From Ostrinia nubilalis (lineage: Eukaryota; Arthropoda; Insecta; Lepidoptera; Crambidae), in contig NC_087119.1 in assembly GCF_963855985.1 (NCBI RefSeq), positions 2,644,001-2,708,000 of the forward strand: a stretch of DNA of 64,000 bases, written 5' to 3'. The notes below the pieces were generated by a model. That model had not been told where the DNA came from. It saw only the letters and a program-made list of their open reading frames with translations, and ran no database searches. This document shows positions 25,265 to 36,671 of this stretch, piece after piece; position 1 is the first letter of the stretch; each line of letters begins with the position of its first letter. The position numbers and the translations under genes are program-made.

Positions 25265-25828
25265 TTCGTTTCATTTGTGTAGTTTGAGGAGTTTAGGTGT
25301 TTGACTAGCTTTCTAAAAGACACTGAGTAAAGAATCACCGATCACTTGTGTGATGTAGGGTTTTCAGTCACTAACTAGTTTTTTAAAAGAGACTATGTAA
25401 AGAATCACCGATCGCCGAAACAGAAACAACATGAGTGCCGTGTTTCTAACATCTTCAGCTCAATTTGGCCAGCTCGGGGCAATCCGAGATGGCCAAATTA
25501 TAGTCTTTTGTTTCGATTCATTTGTGTAGTTTAGGGCGTTTAGTCGCTTGACTAGCTTCCTAAAAAAGACGAAGTAGAGAAATCAACTATCGCTGTTACT
25601 GAAACAGCATGTGTGCCGTGTCACTAGTAACGTGTTCAACTCAATTATTGCCCTGAGATTGCCATTATAGTTTTTTGTTTCTATTCATATGTGTGGTTTA
25701 GGACGTTTAGTCGCTTGACTAGCTTCCTAAAAAAGAAGTAGAGAAATCAACTGTCGCCGATAGTGAAACAGCATGTGTGCCGTGTCACTAACGTGTTCAG
25801 CTCAATTATTGCCCTGAGATTGCCATTC
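25265..25828 (+). repeat. Three tandem copies of a 150-250-bp unit
   Basis: Units start at about 25265, 25514 and 25681. Each runs 'cattcatttgtgtagtttag', '(t)tgactagctttctaaaaga', 'aatcaccgatc...gaaacagcatgtgtgccg', then 'ctcaattattgccctgagat'. The first unit is longer: it holds an internal duplication (25300-25346 and 25369-25414) and a 16-bp-arm hairpin around 25462-25499 (AATTTGGCCA...TGGCCAAATT). It looks like satellite-like local amplification. Confidence 0.85.
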
Positions 25829-26111
25829 AGCCCAGCCATTACTGCCCGCAAGGCCGGCGTTGCTTTGAGCCGGCACACGCGCTAGTTGTCAAAATTAATA
25901 CCAACTGAGCGACGACTCGCCCGGTATGTATCGATGTTTGTTTTGTCGATACGAATATTTTGGCTCTTCGATATGTAAGACGTGTATTCTAATATAATTT
26001 CCCTTTCCCGGAAAGTGAAAAGAAGTAGGTATACATTGAAATTAACATTCATTTAATTAATTGGATGTTCAAAAATAAATAAATTAAATACTTATATCTT
26101 TGATAAGACCA

Positions 26112-26413
26112 CTAGCAGAGTATACAGTGAAGCGCCGCTTCAGTGAGCTGCGTACGCGGGGCGTAAGCGGAGCGACTAAAACTAAACAATTTGACAATGC
26201 ACCTGGAAATCAAGCCGCGGCTTTAATATCAATTAGCTATTGTAAACCAAAAGTATTGTTATCACTGCTATTTTTTGTAAAATATCGATACCTATCTATT
26301 CGGACAGCGCTAGCAGAGTATACTGTGAAGCGCAGCTTCGCGAGGCGTGAGCGTGGAGCGACTAGAACCAAACAATTTGACAATGCACCCCGCTATCATG
26401 GGCACGCGGCTTT
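26112..26413 (+). repeat. Direct duplication, about 90-bp unit, 198-bp period
   Basis: Copies at 26112-26203 and 26310-26389 share 'ctagcagagtatac.gtgaag', 'gagcgactaaaac.aaacaa' and 'tttgacaatgcacc', followed in both by a 'gc.cgcggcttt' word. The frame 26100-26441 translates the duplication as a repeated peptide (LAEYTVKR ... KTKQFDNAP). There is no evidence that it is expressed. Confidence 0.75.
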
Positions 26414-26427
26414 CCGGGCGCCGTTTA

Positions 26428-27560
26428 GGGGGCGTCCATAAATTACGTGAGACAATTTTGGCTATTTTTCAACCCCCCCGCCCCCCTTGGTGAGATTTGG
26501 TGAGATTTTGCCTGACCCCCTCCCCCACCCCCTAATCTCACGTGATATTTTAAAAAAATCCGAAATGTAATAGTTTTGGAATAATTTAACCGAGAAAGTT
26601 TTTTTGTGTGCTTAGTGCGAGTTTGCATTTATCGTTGTCATTTTTTACGCAGTCGCTAGCGGATGACCATCGATATAAGGTCGCACTAAGCCCACATTAC
26701 GAATAGATCCAGAAAAACACGTGTAGTGACAGCGGTTAGTACTAAGGTCTCATTGGTTTTTTTTTTTACAGAAGTACCTAGTCTAATTATTGTTCCTTTC
26801 TAAATAATCTAGCAAAATCGATTTTGATAAAAAAAAATTGTTTTATAATTTTCTTAATTTCGTCATTTATTCTGCATTTTAGTGTTCATGCAGACGGAAG
26901 CATTTTTAGTTTTATTTGTTTAGACGGTATAGAATAAAATGTCATTATCATCATAGAAAATATAATTTATTAGGGTCCCGTAGTCCTGACAAGGAACCCT
27001 TATAGTTTCGATATGTCTGTCTGTCCGAGGTTTTGCTTGGAAACTATTGACACTAGAGAGTTTAAAGTGCCAATTTTTGTTCGAGAAGGGCGTCCCCCCT
27101 CTAAAAACTAGACTGTTGGCTTGAAAAATCTGGAAAAATTCATAATAATACTGCTTTTTGTGAATTTTCAAGAAAACTATAACGGTTAGGGTAGGTCAGT
27201 TAGTTTAAGAGTAATAGTCATTTAACTCATGTATTATAAATTTTCATATCTAATAAAAATTCCTTTGAAGAAAATATTAAAAGCGACTTTAGATGAAGTA
27301 ATTGCTTGCTTCTGAAATATATTTTGTTAACGACGGACAACTACGGAACCCTACACTGCGCGTGGCACGACACGCACTTGGCCAATTTTTTTACTTAAGA
27401 TTTAAACCCAGTTTTCTGGCAAACTCTATTTCTCTATTTCTTGAGGAAAAAATTACGTGATATTTCCTGAGACCCCCCCTCTCCCCCACGTGAGATTTAG
27501 TGAGGTTTTTGTTGACCCCCTCCCCCCCCTAAAAGTCTCACGTAATTTATGGACGCCCCC
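26428..27560. mobile_element. PIF/Harbinger-like non-autonomous DNA element
   Basis: Inverted repeats GGGGGCGTCCATAAATTACG / CGTAATTTATGGACGCCCCC are followed on both sides by C-rich subterminal runs ('accccctccccc'). The flanks are TTA at 26425-26427 and TTA at 27561-27563. The TTA duplication fits PIF/Harbinger. No transposase frame is present, and the middle contains a separate repeat (26972-27392). The G-run-bearing frame 26443-26628 (-) is repeat sequence. Confidence 0.85.
26972..27392. repeat. 'ggaacccttatag...cgcacttggcc' repeat, copy 1 (nested)
   Basis: It begins 'tagggtcccgtagtcctgac', continues 'ggaacccttatagtttcgat' and 'tgtctgtctgtccg', and ends 'acgacacgcacttggccaa' plus a T run. 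The same ends occur in the longer copy at 31209-32282. It lies entirely inside the Harbinger-like element, so it either inserted there or was carried by it. Confidence 0.7.
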
Positions 27561-27651
27561 TTATTTACACGCGGCTATTTACGCGAATAAACAAACAGTT
27601 TACGGGTCAGTGAGCACTAGACTTTGACGTATGCCAAAACATGATATGTTA

Positions 27652-27775
27652 CATGACCCATATTGACTTTCCCCCGGGACAAACTTAACCTTATTTACTG
27701 GCAAGCGGTAGATCTCTACACAGGAGTTGCGAAAAGAACAACTGGTGGGAGTAGTCCCGTTAGTCCCATAATAGG
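27652..27775 (+). repeat. Dispersed repeat 'ctttcccccgggacaaactt', copy 1
   Basis: Shares 'ctttcccccgggacaaactt', 'gaccttattactgg'-like, 'gtagatct...ctacacaggagttgc' and 'gtgggaatagtcccg' blocks, in order, with 40032-40165. Family unknown. The frame 27663-27848 is this repeat. Confidence 0.7.
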
Positions 27776-28791
27776 GCGCAGTAAGTTTTTAGCGTTAGAG
27801 AACTATAGGCACAGACCAAAAATGCACGCTGCAACTGGTTTATGCTAACCGTGTACACTAACGTGACCATAATCTCAGAACAAACCTCCAATCGACCCTG
27901 GCACAGTTATAGATCTATGTGCAATGCATTAAAGGTATAATAATTTTGTTTGTACTGCTGTTTATAAACAATACATTTAAGCCTACATTACATGTACCCA
28001 AGTTGACATAGTAAGCTACAGCAGGTCAAGAACAAACAGGCGAACAGAACCAAGTATCGAATGTAGCATATTTGCAATTCTACATACCGAACAACCTAGC
28101 CCTATACTTAGTACCTACTAGCCAGGTGTCCAGCAAGTATACAGCATTCCATTTTATGTGCACTGTTTAAAGGTAGTTAGGTGAATTCTATATAATCAAG
28201 GTTAGCATTACGGCATTTTTCACTTTTCAGTTAGGAGAGTGGGAGCTTATCGTTTCGGAAGACCTAGTGTAACCGGGCATTTGTCAGTACCGGTTGACCT
28301 GGTAAATCCAGCAGGCGGCCGGCTCGGTGCGTCACCAAATCATTTCGTCGATACATTCAATGGCATTTGCCAAGTACAGGTGATCCGAACCCCAAGTTAT
28401 GTTACGAATATTCGCTATTAATAGCCACAAACAGTCGAGTACAGTTGGGTCAAAGTCACACACTCACACTTGACTTGTGCGAGGAATTTTACTTTTGTTT
28501 CCGAATCAGCTTAAAACTATTGTATGTGTAAACTAAAGTGCCTTTGAACGGAATCAAAAGCAGTTTACAAAACAGACAACAGCACAAGGTAAAAGTTTCA
28601 CGGTACTTTTTTTTTTTTATGTGGTACTTTCTAGAAACTTGCCGTTTGTGAAATGAATTACGGCTTTTGTGAACTTACAAGTTTTGTAAGGAAGGAATCA
28701 TGAACACATTTACTTGAAAAATTCTAGAACCAGAGCAAGGCACTGTTCATATCATAACCTGTTTGATAGGCTGTGTTAGCTGAAGTCTCTC
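27776..28791. other. Mostly nothing; one possible exon-like block
   Basis: AT-rich except 28231-28379, which is listed separately as a doubtful exon. Confidence 0.4.
28231..28379 (+). CDS. Doubtful exon-like open block
   Basis: A pyrimidine tract and AG (ending at 28230) precede 149 bases open in one frame, which end in CAG|GTGATC. The 49 codons read RRVGAYRFGRPSVTG ... VDLVNPAGG, with a balanced composition unlike the surrounding AT-rich DNA. I do not recognise the peptide and no neighbouring exon was found. It could be part of a gene on the plus strand, a decayed mobile-element fragment, or chance. The splice-site pattern alone is weak evidence. Confidence 0.2.
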
Positions 28792-28794
28792 TTA

Positions 28795-28910
28795 GGCTGA
28801 GTTGCACCACCCAACTTTGACCGTAACTATGACGATAACCGGTGCTTTTTGTATGGAGTTTGACAGATTTTTGACGTTTGTCAAAGTTAGTTAGGTGGTG
28901 CAACTCAGCC
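28795..28910 (+). mobile_element. MITE family 'GGCTGAGTTG', copy 2
   Basis: A 116-bp element with ends GGCTGAGTTGCACCACC / GGTGGTGCAACTCAGCC, flanked by TTA at 28792-28794 and 28911-28913. It is the same family as 7453-7570 but inverted. Longer and cleaner inverted repeats suggest this copy is the younger of the two. Confidence 0.9.
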
Positions 28911-28913
28911 TTA

Positions 28914-31208
28914 GAGTGTTAGCGACGGCCGTGTGTAACGCATTTCGCATCGCAGCGTGATAAATGTTTGAGATTGAGGACCTGTATTAGAAGTAGTGTC
29001 ACCTGTCTTATGATTCAACTCTGATAAAGTTAGAAGGAAACACTCTGGATGCCAGCCGCTATTAATGGGATACAAACGCCTTTACTTCACCAGAGGACGA
29101 CCACTGAAGGACAAATTCTATTGATTGATGATATGGATTCAGTAGTAAGGAAATAGATGCACCTAAAAATAAAAATGCAAACCAGACAACAGAGCTAGAA
29201 TTACCGATGCGGAATAAATAACTTTGCCAGTCCGATTTGTAGCCAATCCCGGTGGAAATGCAATAAAAAGCACTGGAATAAATTGGGAAGTCACTGCAGT
29301 CCGTGGATGTAATAAATTCTGCAAACTTTTTGCGTCTGAGTGTATCAGTGATCCGCTGCAACTGGACGTCAGCTTGCTGGTAGATTATAACACAAGTATG
29401 CATAACAAAAGATAATGGAGTAGGCTTGCCTTATATGGTATGGTGTTGATTTTAATGTGATTTTAAACAAGAAATAAAAACTGTGGAGATATGATTGGAT
29501 ATCTTCTGACATGTTTACACAATTTGGGTGTTAGGTAGGCTTAATGAATGATGTCATACTTCTCCTTTAGTCGACTCTAGTGGCGCCCACGGGAAGAGGG
29601 TGGTACTGCTCTACCTACCTCGCTGTAGGAGACCAATTCACTTAAATCTACTCGTAAATACTCGTAAATTCTGAGATCGAATGAACTTGAAAACCTAGCA
29701 GTAACACTGATCTTTACTGTGCTGAACCACCTGTTAATATAATCATATCAGCATTATTTCCTGGATGGGATTTATTAAATAAAAACTTTCAAGTTACACA
29801 ATTTTCAAAAACCCCAAACCAAACAACATTTTCACATTTCTACTTTCGAGGAAAAAAATCGGATAAAACATTTTTGGGAAATAAAAACGTGCCCCGGGTA
29901 TGCAGATTTATGATAAATTTAATTCACATCGGAAAGTAAATAACACCGTTAAAGATAATAGTATCAGGCAGGTGGCAAAATTGAGGGAAATGTAGGTATC
30001 CAAAAATTGTGTACAACTGGTACAACGAAAGATTATGACGCAACATTTTTTAAAATGCTGTGTTTCTTCTTTGAATTCAAAACGATCCTCAAATATCGTT
30101 CGGTCTAAACGATTCAATTTGTATTAACAATAAGTTCATGAATACACAAAATGAAACCATTAAAAGATTACTCTAAAAAAGGTCCGGTTGTAGCGTAAAA
30201 ATACTCATAAACACAAGGCAGCTAGCTTTAGTAGGATCGCTAAGTACCTATGTTTTCTTGGAAGTTTTAGTTCATTTCTTTAAATTTTATATTGAGGAGA
30301 GAAATACTAAAACTACATTTAAAGATATGAAGTTGGTTTGAAGACTGAAAAATTGTTCAGCAGTAGAGAACTAATTATTCCTGAAAGAGGCTGTGTCTTT
30401 CAGCGACAGACTGAAATTCATACCGCAAAGCTGCAGGCAAAACCTGGTAATATTAATCATAAATAGAGTTTAAATACCGACTATGAATACCCTATCATTA
30501 TTTAACATGCGTAATAGAACAGAACCCTTACTGTTCGCATGTATATTATATCCAAAGGCCGTGAGGGTCAAAGCACCCCATTCAAGTCGTTTGTGCCAAT
30601 GATCCTATAAATAAAAACTCGATATCTGAAATGTAAACGTTCTTAACAGTTGTAAAAACATGTCATTACACTGAGAAATCGATCATTTTCTTGGTTTCAT
30701 AAACTTGCTGGGCTCAATCCATTTGGGAACCTAAATATGTAAGGGTATGTGAGCTTTTTGATTTAGTTAGGGCATTCTAGGTTTGAATCGTCCCGATTGT
30801 TGGATAAAAAAATTAAGGAAAAACGAAGGATGCAACTCTCTCTTAAGTTAACCTGTCGTCGGTCCCATACACCATAACAAATGCCAAAATCGTAAGATTT
30901 GTTGCAACCAGCATATTAAGCACCACACATCCAAATCGTTATACTTATCCGTTACTAAGTGGGTAAGTAATTGATCAAATTGATCTTGGAGCGCAAATGT
31001 CAATTGCTCCAATGCCCCCGGGATGCGATCTTAAGCGGTTACTAAGCGCTCCCGGGGGAGGCTGCGGAGTTATTACGTCTCCACAATCGGATAAATGGCT
31101 AGAAACACTCGATAGGCCATACAAAAGATAGAGTTATAACGCTTTTATCCGATTTTACAGCTTTCCATAAACTTTGGAGTTTTCGTTCCGTAAAAGACTG
31201 TGGTTTTT
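28914..31208. other. No gene recognised
   Basis: AT-rich sequence. Chance frames occur at 29062-29403 (-), 29224-29415 (+) and 29908-30117 (-). A small GC hairpin with 9-bp arms (CCCCCGGGA / TCCCGGGGG) lies at 31015-31058. Confidence 0.45.
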
Positions 31209-32282
31209 AGGGTTCCGTACCTCAAAAGGAAAAAACGGAACCCTTATAGGATCACTTTGTTGTCCGTCTGTCCGTCCGTCTGTCAAGACCCTTTATCTCA
31301 AGAACGCGTGAACGTATCAAGCTGAAATTCACATGAAATACTCAGGTCTATTGTCCCTTTAAGCTGTGAAAATATCAAACTTCTAAGCCAAGCCTATCAA
31401 AAGATACAGCCGATTATGTCGATATTTTCAACAAATTTTCGACACTCGCAAAGGAATCAAAACCTACAGGATACTTCCCGTAAACTCAGAATCTTGAAAT
31501 TTGGCATAAAGCATTGTCATATAATGCAAATATAGGAAAAATTGCGAAAATTACATTTTTTTAGTTATATAATATAATAAAAATATTTTAATAAAATGAA
31601 ACTTACTACCTTATTTCTCACGAACGAATAAAGGTATCAAATTGAAATTTATACCAAATACCTAGATCTATTGTCCCTTTAAGAAGTAAAAAAATCAAAC
31701 TTCTAAGTTAACGCGATCAAAAGATACAGCAGTTTATACCGACACCTTAGACGAATTTCCGTCACACGCTAGGGAATCAAAACCTACAAGGTACTTCCTG
31801 TGAACTCAGAATCTTGAAATTCGGCACGAAGCAACGTTATATAGTACAGATAAAGGAAAAATTGCGAAAATGATAAATTTGAAGTTATATAAAATTTAAA
31901 ATATTATTTTTGCTTACATGACATAAAATATTTTTTTAATAATTATAAACTTACTACCTACCCTTTTTCACATGAACGCGTAGAGATATTAAAGTTGAAA
32001 TTCATATCAAACACTTCTTAAATCTAATTGCCTCTAAACTGTGAGAAATTCTAAATCAACGCAAAAATTCAAAACGCTGAGGTAGGTACCTACCTATAAT
32101 GCAAATATAGGAAAAATAAATAAATAAAAAATAATCATACCGCATATTTTGAAATTCGCCACTACTCGCAACGGAATCAAGTAAGTAATTTGATTTAATA
32201 CGTCATAAATTGTAAACCGCTACGTTTGTACGGCGGAACCCTCGGTGTGCGAGCCCGACTCGCACTTGGCCGGTTTTTTTTT
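31209..32282. repeat. 'ggaacccttatag...cgcacttggcc' repeat, copy 2, with internal tandem units
   Basis: It starts 'agggttccgtacctcaaaag', then 'cggaacccttataggatcac' and a (TCCG/TCTG)n run. It ends 'gcccgactcgcacttggccg' followed by T8. Inside are two to three imperfect units of about 320 bp, each containing 'gtctattgtccctttaag', 'atcaaaagatacagc', 'actcagaatcttgaaatt' and 'ggaaaaattgcgaaaa' (for example 31291-31552, 31613-31870, partial 31963-32120). These repeats are abundant in Lepidoptera; the class is not assigned here. Confidence 0.8.
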
Positions 32283-33710
32283 GATGATTTTTTGATTGCG
32301 CAAGATTGTAAATGTATTAAAATAGGTAGGTAAGTATTAACTATCCATAAGAATCCAATGCACATACGAGTACAGAGGGCAACAAGTAATATGAAGTTCA
32401 TAGTAAAAAAAGCAATTATTGACGAAACAAAACACACAGCAACTTGTTTTGACTGAACACACAACTCTAGTCTTATTCACGGCAAAGTTTAAAACACACA
32501 CATTATCATTAGTTCAAATTCGAGTCTAGCTCGTTTCAATGAATTTTGAACGGAATGGGAAAATAGTGAAAATAAACAAAACTACTTCATAATGAATGCA
32601 AACAACCAAAGGAATCGACGGTCTGAAGCGGCGGCAAGCAAACTTGGAAGCCCCGCTTCGAACCGAGAGTCAATATTAAGAGTAGCTAGTTTCAAATCTT
32701 TTCACTTAAATATTACCTTTAAAAAGTTAAGTAAATAGCACCAATTTTATGAAAAAATGTGATTCAGAGAAATCTGTGATTCAATAATCAGCTTACTAAA
32801 TTGTTCTAAAATGTATTTTTAAATAAAAACATTGCCGAATGTTTTTTAGATAAACAAACAAAAAAGTCTGATTTGTTCAACTCCAAAAAGGATTGGTTAA
32901 AATCAACGGGGAAACTTCTTTATATGGGCTGGCAGTTTTAAATGTGTGCAAAAGGATTTGACACCTAGTTTTCCGGATTTTCGAATGGGGTCGAACAGGA
33001 ATAGAGCTGTTCCTGGTCGACCCCATTCGAAAATCCGTTTTTTGGAGTGCGTCATCGAGACCTAGATTCGAGAGCGAAAATCTGGCTAACTATTGACACT
33101 TTAACGGGAAAACTCAAATTGAATTAAAAAACGGGAAAAAATACGAACGACAAAAATACCCACACTAAGTAAGTGTGTGTATCTATTTGAAGAAAAATAT
33201 AATACTGTCACATACAATTTGTCTAGCTAAGAAACTACATCTAAAGTGTATTTTTGTGCATAAACTACTTAAAACAAAGGCTCTTAATATTAACGAACTA
33301 AAAATATTTAATACGACAGAGCACAACATATCTAAGTGGTTACCAAAGTTCAAGAGACAAGTATCGATAGATTTATACAGAATACCTTATTACTAGACGC
33401 CGACTATATCTAGATTTTTTTTATTATCTAAACACAAATCACAGTTTAAATACGTGCTAATTTGCAAAAAAAAATGTATCTAGGTATACTCTGACGTTGT
33501 AGACTGTACATGAAGATCGATTTTATCTGGATTGGAAGTAGCGATAATGGGTGAAAATAGGCTAAGGGTTAATCGTTTAGTGACCTTATACACAGTGTTT
33601 GCTACACAGTATAAGTTTACGTAATTAGTCGAGCGCGTTTAATCTCTTAAGTGCGATCAAAGAAAGCTAAGGCTAAATAAATGTTTCCCGACACATCGTC
33701 CTTTAGGCGC
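32283..33710. other. No gene recognised; contains a strong palindrome
   Basis: AT-rich, with chance frames (32195-32464 - overlaps the repeat end; 33175-33396 +). The palindrome 32974-33037 is listed separately. Confidence 0.45.
32974..33037. repeat. Short strong palindrome (hairpin)
   Basis: Arms 32974-32994 and 33017-33037 are perfect over 21 bp (core TTCGAATGGGGTCGA / TCGACCCCATTCGAA). Pairing extends inward with one mismatch (CAGGAA/TTCCTG), leaving a loop of about six bases. No target duplication was seen and no family was recognised. Confidence 0.85.
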
Positions 33711-33713
33711 CCT

Positions 33714-34276
33714 ACACACCGACGCCGACATAGCGGCGGCTTGGCGGCGACATAGTAAAAAGGAATAGTAAAAAACCTTTCAATACTAGTGTTTCGTTTT
33801 ACAAGACTCTCTTTGACTAATTTGATTTTTGTGTTCAAGTGCTTTTACTTAGGTACTAATTACATATTTTTATTTCTTTTCATAATACAATTTTAAGAAT
33901 TTTATGCTTTTTTACCTCTTTTAAACTCTAAGGTAGTTCAATTAGAAGTGTTTGTGTTTGTTTATTTAGCCGATAGCCGAACGGTGAAGGGGTCGGAGTG
34001 GCCGACTCGAGATCCGAGGAACGCGGGTTCGAATCCCACAGCCGCTCGACTATTGTGGTGAGCCCACTCGTAACACAAGCTTATTTAGCTTAACACGAGG
34101 GGCTAATGGGAGTATTAGTAATTTGGGCAACACAAATTGCTAATAATCTTTAAAAAAAAATTTAAAGATGCTCTACTTTTCTCTCGTGCTGTGGTTTCAA
34201 CTCCGTGGTTCGAACATAATATAAGGCGACGTCCTTTCAAATGATGCCGCCGACATGTGTCGGTGTGTACGCGGCC
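33714..34276. mobile_element. MITE carrying an internal SINE-like segment
   Basis: Ends GGCGCCCTACACACCGAC and (reverse complement of the right end) GGCCGCGTACACACCGAC, flanked by TTA at 33711-33713 and 34277-34279. The 'TACACACCGAC' core and TTA flank fit a Harbinger-type MITE. It resembles the 'GCGCACACCG' ends of 55053-55227. The interior is AT-rich and holds the tRNA-derived segment 33971-34165. Confidence 0.75.
33971..34165 (+). repeat. tRNA-derived SINE
   Basis: An A-box-like TAGCCGAACGG lies at 33974-33984 and a perfect B box GGTTCGAATCC at 34026-34036, separated as in a tRNA gene. About 120 bp of non-tRNA body follow, ending in an A-rich tail ('taatctttaaaaaaaaa'). The flanks do not show a clear target duplication. 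It is not a functional tRNA: the acceptor stem ends do not pair. Confidence 0.75.
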
Positions 34277-34279
34277 TTA

Positions 34280-35063
34280 ATGTGAACAGATTTGAGCAAG
34301 CCTTTAATGGAGAAATAATTATTGAACATGACGCTAGATCGACTGTTGAACATATTTTGACAGTATTAAACTTAATACGCCTTAGAAGTCACAATGCTGA
34401 AGATAGGTATATCGTAGTATTAACTTTTACTTGCGAATTTAACGTTCTATTATAGGTATTTGTTACTTTGATATTAACCCATCAATATCCAATAAATCCA
34501 AGCTGTCGCATATGACCGCGTAACAATTTGATTGTCTATTGTGTCTCGATTCGCGGCTTGAAGCTTAATCCTATCAGTTAAAAGAAAATACTACTAATAC
34601 CTACCTGTATCTCTCGGATAAACATTGTTTAGTTACTTTATCCGATAAATAAAATTACATTTACTTTTACTACACTACTATTTTATAAAACACGTGCATT
34701 AAAGTGGTACTTACCCAGAATAAGTCCTTATGAATGAACGTTCTCGCAAACGTAGGTGTACAGAGATAACACCAATATAGTTTCCACTGATTACAGCACT
34801 AAATACGTACGTTAGTGTTGATATTAAATAACATGGCGATTTGACTTGGTTTTCCACTACAACGATTAGCTGAAATAACCTACGGAGCGTAAATTCGTAA
34901 GACGCGTCGTCTCTTATTAATTTCTATTTTAATTTAACTTTGAGTTACTAATGCCATAAGTTTGAGCAATAACTGTCCAACAATCCAACAACTCAGCCAC
35001 ATTTACACTCCGTGCGTTAAATAACAACGAAAGCGACAACATACAATAAAATAGAAACATTAC
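34280..35063. other. Probable intron of the PDE7-like gene
   Basis: Lies downstream (minus-strand sense) of the exon 35064-35127 and opens with its GTAATG donor. No further exon was recognised in it. Confidence 0.4.
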
Positions 35064-35127
35064 CTCCAGACACGGTCTCTAGCGTAAAGGCGTTGAAGCG
35101 CCACTGGACTGATTGGTTCAGGATGCA
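35064..35127 (-). CDS. PDE7: PDE7-like phosphodiesterase, exon at the start of the catalytic domain
   Basis: On the minus strand a pyrimidine tract ending TTGCAG is followed by 64 coding bases, then the donor GGAG|GTAATG. The exon reads CILNQSVQWRFNAFTLETVSG plus one base. The W-x-F-x-x-F-x-L-x-x-x-(S/T)-x-G pattern opens the catalytic domain of class I cyclic nucleotide phosphodiesterases, which hydrolyse cAMP or cGMP to the 5'-monophosphate in the cytoplasm. The exon begins in phase 0, exactly matching the end of the upstream exon at 36672. Across the junction, '[11 protein letters not shown]' + 'CILNQ' parallels the segment just before and at the start of the vertebrate PDE7 catalytic domain. 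The metal-binding histidine motifs must lie in later exons, which I did not find. PDE8 or another PDE subfamily is a less likely alternative. Confidence 0.7.
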
Positions 35128-36671
35128 CTGCAACAGAAGCAGAACAATTATTACAATACACATAAGGTGCACATTTACTTGTCGCCTGGTCATTCGCGGG
35201 GCAAACAATAACAAAACTAGACAAAGCGTCAGGTCTTCCACCTTCAAAATAAAATGCAGGGGAGGTGTAATCAGAACAACCCGCGAAGATAAATAATGTC
35301 ATAGGACTGCTCAGCAATTGCTGTCAATCACCTCTGGCTCATAAAGAAAAACAAGTGAGAGACGAAAGACCGCAAGTGCGGCATTTTCCAAGTTCATAGT
35401 TTATCTGCGCGGAGGCATACCCAATTCTTGGCCGATTGTCAATGTCCACCGCACAAGGAAGGAATCTTCACGTCTGCCGCTCACAACAACAGCTCACGCA
35501 CACACACAAAGCATTTCCTCTTAATGCAGTAAACATCAGCAATCGCATTCTATTTATAGATATTTTATTATTTCGAAGGCCAGCTAATCGGGTTAATTGG
35601 AGATAAATGATTCGCCATCTTGTCATCATACACCTCCCGGTCAACACATAAACCTCTAACTTTACGATGGAGTTATGCATATAATTTCGCCGTGGCGTCA
35701 GCGGCCAGAGCTGAGCACTCTTTCATACATAGTATTAGTATTAATCTGTTCATTCGCTCGGCACGTCCTTGCTTGAACGACTCGGAACGCATAGCGATAT
35801 CACAATATGTCACAAGAATATACCTACAAATAGTGCGTGTGAACGCCGCGTGAATACAAATAAATGGCATTTAAATTTGTGGCGGGGCTTGGAACAATGC
35901 GTCGTAGTGAACGACTGCGGAATGACCGTGGAGAGCTGCGTTAGCGGGCGTGCACACTGCGCATCTCGCAGGGCGCTCACTCGATGCGTTGGCCAAACCA
36001 ATTTGGACACAAACACCGTGGACTAACGTGGACGTTGCTATTCAACAACTCCTTGATCATATGGAAATGTAACGAAGTGAGATGTTTTCGGACATCCGTA
36101 TAGTGATTTTCAAGACATCAAGTGACTGCCATGTATACGGCCCGATTACACACTGAACTACCGAATTAGCGCAATAGGGAACTGGACACTATTTGATAAT
36201 AATATGTAATTCCAAGATCTTTCTTATAAAAGATCCATTGGATTACATTTGACTCAGTATTTTCATTTAATTCTAAAACATCATATTATTCTATTCCATT
36301 GAAATCAACAAATGATTTGATTCGTTGACTTCATAAGCTTCAAACTTGAGTATTTTTACCCAAACAATCGAGTAAATAGTGCTAAAGACCCTCTCAAAAT
36401 GGTACAAATTGATATCCAGTACCCTATTATCACAGAAACGTAAGCGATAAGCGAACAGATGTAGTACATACTCAGTGTGTTTTGGCCAACCTTTTATTTT
36501 CGCCAAGAATAACCTTTAAAAATATCAGCACCATGTTTCCAAAATCGATCGCTCCCAGCGTTTGTTTACCAAATTGAGGCTTTACATTTCACGCTCGTAC
36601 GAGGTGGTGTTGGCGATTGTTTTGTCTTGGCGAAAATAAAAGACGGGCAGGGCCGCATGTTTGACACTTAC
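35128..36671 (-). other. Intron between the two PDE7-like exons
   Basis: 1544 bases bounded by a canonical GTAAGT donor (36671 downward) and a TTGCAG acceptor (ending at 35128). Several overlapping frames on both strands (35017-36026) are chance products of moderately GC-rich intron sequence. Confidence 0.65.

Noticed and set aside
29062..29403. Frame containing LNPYHQS, reminiscent of the PDE 'NPYHN' motif
   Set aside because: The rest of the frame lacks the following HxxD pattern and any PDE context; a chance match. It is not the missing PDE7-like exon.
33971..34045. Possible tRNA gene (A and B boxes)
   Set aside because: No pairing acceptor stem and an attached body with A-rich tail; a SINE.
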